Part shown: positions 6,336 to 11,924 of the stretch, piece by piece
Layout of the letters: each line of letters starts with the position of its first letter
Numbering within the stretch: the stretch's first letter is position 1
The notes under the pieces: generated by a model
The model's database searches: none
Told to the model about the DNA's origin: nothing
What the model saw: only the letters and a program-made list of their open reading frames with translations
Made by a program: the position numbers and the translations under genes
Origin: Clostridia bacterium
GTDB lineage: Bacteria; Bacillota; UBA994; PWPR01
Assembly: GCA_003557085.1 (NCBI GenBank)
Contig: PWPR01000081.1
Coordinates: forward strand, 1-11,924
Reading direction: 5' to 3'
Length of the DNA stretch: 11,924 nucleotides

Positions 6336-6958
6336 TATGCGAACACCTCCTCAACTTTCTTAACCGAATCTTTAGTCATTATCAAAGACTCACAGTTAAG
6401 TAGTTGGTAAACACTTATTGTATCTGCAGAAACTGTATACACATTTGGCAAGTTTCTTGCAGAAAGCACTATGTTATTATCACTATTTTCTGTGATAATC
6501 AAGCTCTTTTTGCCAGCTTTTACATTTTCTAAAAATTTGATCATTTCTTTTGTCTTAGGCTTTTCAAACTCAATACCATCAACTAAAATCAACTCTTTAG
6601 CAGCCAACTTAGATGACAAAGCAGATCTTATTGCTTGTCTTCTAGCTTTCTTATTCATCTTTTTGGTGTAATCTCTTGGTTCAGGACCAAAAACTACACC
6701 ACCACCAGTCCAATGCGGAGCTCTTATAGTACCTATTCTTGCACGACCAGTACCTTTTTGTCTCCAAGGTTTTCTTCCGCCGCCTCTTACAGCACTACGG
6801 TTTTTAACCTTAGAGGTACCTTGTCTTTGAGCTGCAAGATATTTAACTACGGCTTGATGCATTAGACTACTATTTATCTCTGCACCGAATACGGTTTCAG
6901 ATAACTCCAAATTACCGACTCTTTCTCCTTGCATATTCCATACATCTAATGTAGGCAT
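6335..6958 (-). CDS. rplD: 50S ribosomal protein L4
   Basis: L4 binds domain I of 23S rRNA, and its extended loop reaches the peptide exit tunnel beside L22. The 207-aa product is of usual length. The tunnel loop is the basic Gly-rich region RGGGRKPWRQKGTGRARIG (about 58-76), followed by the conserved GGGVVFGPEPRDY. The C-terminal part is a Rossmann-like domain. In E. coli L4 represses its own S10 operon through the mRNA leader and premature termination. Whether that happens here cannot be told from the gene. The ATG at 6958 has AAGGAGG 8 nt upstream. It overlaps rplW by 1 nt. Confidence 0.98.
   Translation of the reverse strand: MPTLDVWNMQGERVGNLELSETVFGAEINSSLMHQAVVKYLAAQRQGTSKVKNRSAVRGGGRKPWRQKGTGRARIGTIRAPHWTGGGVVFGPEPRDYTKKMNKKARRQAIRSALSSKLAAKELILVDGIEFEKPKTKEMIKFLENVKAGKKSLIITENSDNNIVLSARNLPNVYTVSADTISVYQLLNCESLIMTKDSVKKVEEVFA
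6346..6352 (-). promoter_or_regulatory. Ribosome binding site of rplW inside rplD
   Basis: GAGGAGG is made by the Glu-Glu-Val codons near the end of rplD and lies 10 nt before the rplW ATG, which overlaps the rplD stop as TAATG. This arrangement is typical of translational coupling. Confidence 0.85.
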
Positions 6959-6983
6959 TTGCTACGCCTCCTTATCTTAAACG

Positions 6984-7619
6984 TTAAACTTGGCCTTTAA
7001 CGGCATCTTGCAGGTAAACTAATGCACCTCTTGCTCCAGGCACAGCACCTTTTACTAAAATTAAATCTTTATCAGCATCTACCTTAACAACTGTAAGGTT
7101 TTGTACTGTAACCTTCTCGCCGCCCATGCGGCCAGCCATTTTTTTACCTTTTTGCACTCGGCTCATACCTGCAGAAGCTCCTAAAGAACCTATACCTCTA
7201 TGATATTTAGAACCATGAGACATTGGGCCTCTTGAGAAACCATGTCTTTTAATTGGGCCCTGGAATCCTTTTCCTTTAGAAATAGATGTTGCATCGATAA
7301 TGTCTCCATCACTGAAAACTGACACATTAACTTCTTGCCCAATTTCGTAAGAATCTGCATCTTCTAATCTAAATTCTTTAAGATATTTCTTTGGTTTAAC
7401 TCCGGCTTTAGCGAAATGACCTTTTAAAGGTTTTTTAGTCTTGTGACTTGGCATTTCTTGATAACCTAACTGAACTGCTGCATAACCTTCATTTTCAATT
7501 GTTTTCTTTTGAGTCACAACGCAAGGTCCAGCTTGAATAACTGTTACTGGAATCAGGTTTCCATCTTCCGCAAAAACCTGGGTCATGCCTATCTTTTTGC
7601 ATAATATAGCTTTTTTCAC
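6984..7619 (-). CDS. rplC: 50S ribosomal protein L3
   Basis: L3 is an early large-subunit assembly protein whose internal loop reaches close to the peptidyl-transferase centre. The 211-aa product begins MKKAILCKKIGMTQVFAEDG and contains the signature region FQGPIKRHGFSRGPMSHGSK (about 119-138), the loop tip near SLGASAGMSRVQKGKKMAGRMGG, and TVQNLTVVKVD, which includes the Gln that PrmB methylates in some bacteria. The start codon is GTG at 7619, with GGGGAGG (7636-7630) 10 nt upstream, and it fits the family N-terminus. It lies 25 nt after rpsJ and 25 nt before rplD. Confidence 0.98.
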   Translation of the reverse strand: MKKAILCKKIGMTQVFAEDGNLIPVTVIQAGPCVVTQKKTIENEGYAAVQLGYQEMPSHKTKKPLKGHFAKAGVKPKKYLKEFRLEDADSYEIGQEVNVSVFSDGDIIDATSISKGKGFQGPIKRHGFSRGPMSHGSKYHRGIGSLGASAGMSRVQKGKKMAGRMGGEKVTVQNLTVVKVDADKDLILVKGAVPGARGALVYLQDAVKGQV

Positions 7620-7644
7620 TGCTTTGGCACCTCCCCGTCAACCA

Positions 7645-7953
7645 TTATAATTTAATCTCAATGTCAACACCTGCAGGTAAGTCAAGACGCATTAATGCAT
7701 CTACCGTTTGAGGAGTTGGTTCATTGATATCAATTAATCTTTTGTGTGTCTTCATCTCAAATTGCTCACGGCTGTCTTTACTCTTAAATGTAGAGCGTAA
7801 AACTGTAAATAGGTGTCTCTCTGTCGGCAATGGAATTGGACCAGCGATTTCAGCACCTGTTCTTGTAGCCGCTTCAACAATTTTCTTCGCAGAAGCATCT
7901 AATATTGTATGATCAAACGCTTTTAAACGAATTCTTATAATTTGTTTAGCCAT
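7645..7953 (-). CDS. rpsJ: 30S ribosomal protein S10 (NusE)
   Basis: S10 is a small-subunit head protein that also acts as NusE, pairing with NusB in transcription antitermination. The 102-aa product has the standard length, with IRIRLKAFDHTILDASAKKI at the N-terminus, the loop GPIPLPTERHLFTVLRSTF, and the conserved REQFEMKTHKRLIDI. The ATG at 7953 has AAGGAGG 7 nt upstream. It is the first gene of the S10 block and lies 95 nt after tuf, the widest gap in the window. If there is any internal control point between the str and S10 parts, it should be there. The stop is TAA. Confidence 0.98.
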   Translation of the reverse strand: MAKQIIRIRLKAFDHTILDASAKKIVEAATRTGAEIAGPIPLPTERHLFTVLRSTFKSKDSREQFEMKTHKRLIDINEPTPQTVDALMRLDLPAGVDIEIKL

Positions 7954-8048
7954 TATTTTTCCTCCTTGTCCTTCTATGGGACATAAGCTCCACAGAAATT
8001 ACCCACAATTTTGTGGCAACCTTCTGCTTCATAGCAAATTTTAAATCT
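7954..8048 (-). other. tuf-rpsJ intergenic spacer with short inverted repeats
   Basis: This 95-nt spacer is the largest non-coding stretch. On the transcribed strand CCACA (8016-8012) can pair with TGTGG (8007-8003) over a 4-nt loop, or with a second TGTGG (7994-7990). Outside these, AAGC (8029-8026) can pair with GCTT (7988-7985), and CTATG (8034-8030) with CATAG (7978-7974). The SD of rpsJ follows directly. No U-tract follows any stem, so it does not look like an intrinsic terminator, and no good -35/-10 pair is visible. The stems are short and could be chance. A leader-like or mRNA-processing role is only a guess. Confidence 0.35.
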
Positions 8049-9254
8049 TTATTCGTGAATACCTGTTACAATACCTGCACCAACTGTACGTCCGCCTTCA
8101 CGAATCGCAAATGTTGTTCCTTTTTCTAGTGCAATTGGTGTGATTAATTCAATTCCCATCTGAATGTTATCACCAGGCATTACCATTTCTACACCTTCTG
8201 GTAAATCAATTACGCCTGTTACATCTGTCGTGCTAAAGAAAAACTGTGGACGATACCCTGGGAAAAATGGTGTGTGTCTTCCGCCCTCTTCCTTCTTAAG
8301 TACGTATACCTCTGCATCAAACTTTGTATGTGGTTGAATACTTCCTGGCTTAGCTAATACTTGCCCACGCTCTACTTCATCTCTTTTGATTCCGCGCAAT
8401 AAGCATCCTACGTTGTCTCCTGCCATTCCTGTATCCATTAACTTTCTAAACATCTCTACACCTGTACAGACTGTTCTTCGTGGCTGATCCATCATTCCGA
8501 TAATCTCAACTTCATCACCTACGTTGATTACTCCACGATCTATTCTTCCTGTTACTACTGTTCCTCTTCCTGTAATTGAGAATACATCCTCTATTGGCAT
8601 TAAGAATGCCTTGTCTGTTTCTCTCTCTGGAGTCGGTATATACTCATCTACTGCATCCATCAAATCAAGTATCTTTCCGCACCACTCACACTCTCTTGTT
8701 CCACAGCCACACTCTAATGCTTTAAGTGCTGAACCTGCTACAAATGGTGTATCATCTCCTGGGAACTCGTACTGGTCTAGTAGCTCTCTTACTTCCATCT
8801 CTACTAGTTCAATTAGCTCTTCATCGTCTACCATGTCCGCTTTGTTTAAGAATACTACCATATGCGGTACATTTACTTGGTGACTTAATAAAATATGCTC
8901 TCTTGTCTGTGGCATCGGACCATCAGCTGCTGATACTACTAGTATCGCTCCATCCATCTGTGCTGCTCCTGTAATCATGTTCTTTACATAGTCAGCATGT
9001 CCTGGACAGTCTACATGTGCGTAGTGACGCTTTGCTGTCTCATACTCTACATGTGCTGTATTGATTGTTATTCCACGTGCCCTCTCTTCTGGAGCCTTAT
9101 CAATATCTTCAAACTTCATCGCAAACTTTGTCTCGCCACTTGCTGATAATACTACTGTTATTGCTGCTGTTAGTGTAGTCTTACCGTGATCGATATGTCC
9201 TATTGTTCCAATGTTAACGTGCGGTTTTGTTCTTTCAAACTTTTGCTTTGCCAT
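8049..9254 (-). CDS. tuf: Elongation factor Tu
   Basis: EF-Tu is the cytosolic GTPase that brings aminoacyl-tRNA to the ribosomal A site. The 401-aa product is complete. The GTPase domain shows G1 GHIDHGKT (19-26), the switch I segment RGITI (60-64), G3 DCPGH (82-86), G4 NKAD (137-140) and G5 SAL (175-177). Domains 2 and 3 follow, with GRGTVVTGR and the C-terminal REGGRTVGAGIVTGI. Two departures stand out: I21 in place of the usual Val of GHVDHGKT, and an insert after SALKALE with Cys182, 184, 189 and 192 where B. subtilis has GD. The ATG at 9254 has AGGAGG 7 nt upstream. It lies 11 nt after fusA. Whether a second tuf copy exists cannot be seen. Confidence 0.98.
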   Translation of the reverse strand: MAKQKFERTKPHVNIGTIGHIDHGKTTLTAAITVVLSASGETKFAMKFEDIDKAPEERARGITINTAHVEYETAKRHYAHVDCPGHADYVKNMITGAAQMDGAILVVSAADGPMPQTREHILLSHQVNVPHMVVFLNKADMVDDEELIELVEMEVRELLDQYEFPGDDTPFVAGSALKALECGCGTRECEWCGKILDLMDAVDEYIPTPERETDKAFLMPIEDVFSITGRGTVVTGRIDRGVINVGDEVEIIGMMDQPRRTVCTGVEMFRKLMDTGMAGDNVGCLLRGIKRDEVERGQVLAKPGSIQPHTKFDAEVYVLKKEEGGRHTPFFPGYRPQFFFSTTDVTGVIDLPEGVEMVMPGDNIQMGIELITPIALEKGTTFAIREGGRTVGAGIVTGIHE

Positions 9255-9265
9255 TTTCTGACCTC

Positions 9266-11338
9266 CTATTTATTAAGCTTTATAATATCTTCAGCAATAT
9301 TTTGTGGTACTGGTTCATATTTAGCAAACTCCATTGAGTATGCACCTCTACCTTGTGTTTTAGAACGCATATCTGTTGCGTACCCAAACATATTTGACAG
9401 TGGCACTTTTGCCTTTACTACTTTCACACCAGACCTGTCGCTTAAACTCTCAATACTACCTCTTCTTGAATTTATATCACCAATAATGTCTCCCATATAT
9501 TCCTCAGGAACAACAACTTCAACTGACATAATTGGCTCCATTAATACAGAGTTTGCTTTTTGTAAGGCATCTTTAAGAGCCATAGATCCAGCTACCTTAA
9601 ATGCAATCTCCGACGAATCAACTTCATGATAGCTACCATCTACCAAGGTAATATCTACTCCTGTTACAGGATATCCTGAAATAATACCGTTTAGCATAGA
9701 TTCTTGAATACCAGCATCTACAGCTTTCCAATACTCTCTAGGAATAGCTCCTCCAACAATCTTGGACTCAAAATTATATCCTACATGATCTTCCATTGGT
9801 CTGGCTTCAATAACGACATGTCCATACTGTCCTCTACCACCTGATTGTCTTGCAAACTTTGCTTCAGCTCTTGTAGAACCTAAAATTGTCTCTCTATAAG
9901 CAACCTGTGGCTTACCAATATTTGCTTGCACTTTGTACTCTCTTAGAAGTCTATCTGCAATTATCTCTAAGTGCAATTCGCCCATACCAGCAATAATTGT
10001 TTGTCCAGTTTCTGTGTCTGTATAAGCCTTAAATGTTGGATCCTCTTCCCCAAGTCTTACCAAAGCTGAAGAAAGTTTATCTTCGTCTGCTTTAGTCTTA
10101 GGCTCAATAGCCTGCCTAATAACTGGCTCTGGGAAATCCATTGACTCTAAAATAACCAAATTATCCTCGTCACACAAGGTATCACCTGTAGAAGTGTTTT
10201 TCAAACCTACAATTGCTATAATATCTCCCGCTTTGATTACATCTAGCTCTTCACGGTGATTTGCATGCATCCTTAAAACTCTTCCTACTCTCTCCCTGAC
10301 ACCTTTAGTAGTGTTGTACGCATAAGATCCAGCCTCTAACTTACCAGAGTAAACTCTGCAAAATGCTAGCTTTCCTACATAGCTATCTGCCATGATTTTA
10401 AAAGCTAAAGCTGCAAAAGGACCATCTGGGTCTGCCTCTCTTGTAACTTCTTCATCAGAATGTGGCTTTACACCTACTATAGGCGGAACCTCAGGTGGTG
10501 ATGGTAAGTAGTCTACTATTGCATCAAGCAATAATTGAACACCTTTGTTTTTATAAGACGAGCCGCATATAACTGGGACAATCTTATTTTTAAGTGTTAA
10601 GTCCCTGATAATGCTCTTTAGTAATTCAACTTCTATCTCTTCGCCTTCTAAATAAGCCATCATAAGCTCATCATTATAGTCAGCAAGAGCTTCTAGCATC
10701 TCTATCCTTCTCTTCTCAGCTTCTTCTGCAAGATGGTCAGGAATACTTAAAACATCGATTTCTTTGCCAAGGTCATCCTTATAATGAATATACTTATTTG
10801 AAACAAGATCTACAATTCCAGAGAAGGTATCTTCTGCGCCAACTGGCATCTGAATCGCAATGGCATTTGCCTTTAATCTTTCCTTCATCATACTAACAAC
10901 ATTATAGAAGTCAGCACCTATTGTATCCATTTTATTAATATAAGCCATTCTAGGTACGCGATATTTATCAGCTTGTCGCCAAACAGTTTCAGACTGGGGC
11001 TCTACGCCACCTTTTGCGCAAAAAACAGCTACGGAGCCATCAAGTACGCGAAGTGAACGCTCAACTTCAACTGTAAAATCCACGTGGCCGGGCGTATCTA
11101 TAATATTAATAGTCTTATCTTTCCAAACGCAAGAAGTCGCTGCTGACGTTATTGTTATCCCACGTTCTTGCTCTTGGACCATCCAATCCATTGTTGCAGC
11201 GCCATCATGGGTTTCACCTAACCTATGTACTCTACCGGTATAGAATAAGATTCTTTCTGTGGTAGTAGTTTTACCAGCATCAATATGGGCCATAATACCA
11301 ATATTTCGCACACTTCTTAATCTCTCACGTTCTAGCAT
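9266..11338 (-). CDS. fusA: Elongation factor G
   Basis: EF-G is the GTPase that drives translocation of tRNA and mRNA and, with RRF, ribosome recycling. The 690-aa product is full length. G1 is AHIDAGKT (17-24), switch I is RGITI (59-63), G3 is DTPGH (81-85), G4 is NKMD (135-138) and G5 lies near ICGSSYKNKG. Conserved segments of domains II to V follow, including GMGELHLEII, SGGRGQYGHV, the domain IV segment YHEVDSSEIAFKVAGSMALK and MGDIIGDINSRRG. The ATG at 11338 has AAAGGAGG 7 nt upstream. It sits 33 nt after rpsG. The TAG stop merges with the SD of tuf (TAGGAGG). Confidence 0.98.
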   Translation of the reverse strand: MLERERLRSVRNIGIMAHIDAGKTTTTERILFYTGRVHRLGETHDGAATMDWMVQEQERGITITSAATSCVWKDKTINIIDTPGHVDFTVEVERSLRVLDGSVAVFCAKGGVEPQSETVWRQADKYRVPRMAYINKMDTIGADFYNVVSMMKERLKANAIAIQMPVGAEDTFSGIVDLVSNKYIHYKDDLGKEIDVLSIPDHLAEEAEKRRIEMLEALADYNDELMMAYLEGEEIEVELLKSIIRDLTLKNKIVPVICGSSYKNKGVQLLLDAIVDYLPSPPEVPPIVGVKPHSDEEVTREADPDGPFAALAFKIMADSYVGKLAFCRVYSGKLEAGSYAYNTTKGVRERVGRVLRMHANHREELDVIKAGDIIAIVGLKNTSTGDTLCDEDNLVILESMDFPEPVIRQAIEPKTKADEDKLSSALVRLGEEDPTFKAYTDTETGQTIIAGMGELHLEIIADRLLREYKVQANIGKPQVAYRETILGSTRAEAKFARQSGGRGQYGHVVIEARPMEDHVGYNFESKIVGGAIPREYWKAVDAGIQESMLNGIISGYPVTGVDITLVDGSYHEVDSSEIAFKVAGSMALKDALQKANSVLMEPIMSVEVVVPEEYMGDIIGDINSRRGSIESLSDRSGVKVVKAKVPLSNMFGYATDMRSKTQGRGAYSMEFAKYEPVPQNIAEDIIKLNK

Positions 11339-11371
11339 ACCGAAGCCTCCTTTCTCTGAGTTAATTTAATT

Positions 11372-11842
11372 TTACCAACGATAATGAGCAAATGCTCTAT
11401 TAGCTTCTGCCATACGATGGGTTTCATCTTTTCTTCTAATACTTCCACCTGTGTTATTGTATGCATCCAAAATTTCTCTTGATAATCTTTCTCTCATTGT
11501 TCTTTCACCACGTTGCCGAGCGTACATAACTAACCATCTGATAGATAGCATAGTTTGTCTATGTGGGCTAACTTCCTGTGGTACTTGATATGTAGCACCA
11601 CCAACACGTCGTGATTTAACTTCTAACATTGGGGCTACATTTTTTAACGCTGTCTCAAAAACTTCTAAAGCATCTTCTCCAGATCTTTCAGCTACAAGCT
11701 CCATCGCATCATAAAATGTACGCTGTGCTAAGCCTCTCTTACCATCAAGCATCATTTTGTTGATGAATCTAGTAACTAGCTTGCTTTTGTATATTGGATC
11801 TGGTAATACATCACGCTTAGGAATAGGTCCTTTACGGGGCAT
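11372..11842 (-). CDS. rpsG: 30S ribosomal protein S7
   Basis: S7 nucleates assembly of the 16S 3' domain (the head) and lies at the E site. The 156-aa product matches the family over its full length: MPRKGPIPKRDVLPDPIYKS, INKMMLDGKRGLAQRTFYDA, KSRRVGGATYQVPQEVSPHR and the C-terminal KDETHRMAEANRAFAHYRW. The ATG at 11842 has GAGGAGG 7 nt upstream. In E. coli S7 represses str translation at a structured rpsL-rpsG spacer of about 100 nt. Here that spacer is only 35 nt, so the same control is unlikely. The stop is TAA. Confidence 0.98.
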   Translation of the reverse strand: MPRKGPIPKRDVLPDPIYKSKLVTRFINKMMLDGKRGLAQRTFYDAMELVAERSGEDALEVFETALKNVAPMLEVKSRRVGGATYQVPQEVSPHRQTMLSIRWLVMYARQRGERTMRERLSREILDAYNNTGGSIRRKDETHRMAEANRAFAHYRW

Positions 11843-11877
11843 TCTGTTACCTCCTCTACTACACGTTTACTTTTATT

Positions 11878-11924
11878 TTATTCTCTTGGTTTACGAGTAC
11901 CGTATTTAGAACGTCCTTGTCTTC
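11878..11924 (-). CDS. rpsL: 30S ribosomal protein S12, C-terminal fragment (cut by window edge)
   Basis: Only the last 14 codons and the TAA stop are inside the window, reading RQGRSKYGTRKPRE. This matches the conserved S12 C-terminus (RSKYGTK/RKP), and the gene lies immediately upstream of rpsG as in the str operon. S12 is the decoding-centre protein in which streptomycin-resistance mutations arise, but those positions are outside the window. The 35-nt gap to rpsG holds only the rpsG SD and AT-rich spacer sequence, with no terminator-like hairpin. Confidence 0.95.
   Translation of the reverse strand, partial: RQGRSKYGTRKPRE

Noticed and set aside
7980..8010. Possible promoter in the tuf-rpsJ spacer (TTGTGG, 17 nt, TATGTC)
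   Set aside because: Only about half of the bases match the -35 and -10 consensus at each box, which is expected by chance in AT-rich sequence.
8003..8016. The CCACA/TGTGG hairpin in the tuf-rpsJ spacer as an intrinsic terminator
   Set aside because: The stem is only 5 bp and no run of T follows it on the transcribed strand. A terminator here would also cut off the S10 genes.
8524..8883. Antisense open frame of 119 codons opposite tuf, very Ser-rich
   Set aside because: The Ser runs are the complement of Asp/Glu and Gly codons of EF-Tu. There is no independent evidence of coding.
9186..9629. Antisense open frame of 147 codons on the plus strand across the fusA-tuf junction
   Set aside because: It runs opposite two highly conserved GTPase genes, and its translation is a low-complexity Ser/Thr/Leu-rich string typical of a shadow frame.

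Overview
The window is a single, uninterrupted run of translation genes, all on the minus strand, so transcription goes from high to low coordinates. It holds the end of the str operon (rpsL 3' end, rpsG, fusA, tuf), the whole S10 operon (rpsJ, rplC, rplD, rplW, rplB, rpsS, rplV, rpsC, rplP, rpmC, rpsQ) and the first part of the spc operon (rplN, rplX, rplE, rpsZ, rpsH, rplF, rplR, rpsE 5' end). Both edges cut a gene: rpsL at the high end and rpsE at the low end. No non-ribosomal gene, mobile element, tRNA, rRNA or CRISPR array is present.

The organism looks like a low-GC Bacillota of the Clostridia type. The evidence is AT-rich sequence, strong purine-rich Shine-Dalgarno (SD) sequences before almost every gene, the short zinc-type S14 (61 aa, four Cys), an L24 with two CxxC pairs, and the direct str-S10-spc linkage with tuf next to rpsJ. 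I would not name a genus.

Layout in transcription order: 11924-11843 rpsL end and linker; 11842-11372 rpsG; 11338-9266 fusA; 9254-8049 tuf; a 95-nt spacer (8048-7954), the longest non-coding stretch; 7953-3209 the S10 block; 2911-1 the spc block. All other gaps are 4 to 35 nt, and there are two overlaps (rplD/rplW by 1 nt, rplP/rpmC by 11 nt). I see no terminator and no convincing promoter inside the window, so the simplest reading is one long polycistronic unit with its main promoter upstream of 11924. The products are components of both ribosomal subunits plus the two elongation GTPases, EF-G and EF-Tu.

This is a conserved housekeeping region and I find no undescribed system in it. The points worth a second look are small: a four-cysteine insert and a G1-motif substitution in EF-Tu; nine consecutive genes ending in TAG and no TGA stop at all; five non-ATG starts including TTG for rpsC; a possible RNA fold in the tuf-rpsJ spacer; several SD sites embedded in the upstream gene; and start-site corrections for rplF, rpmC, rplV and rplB.
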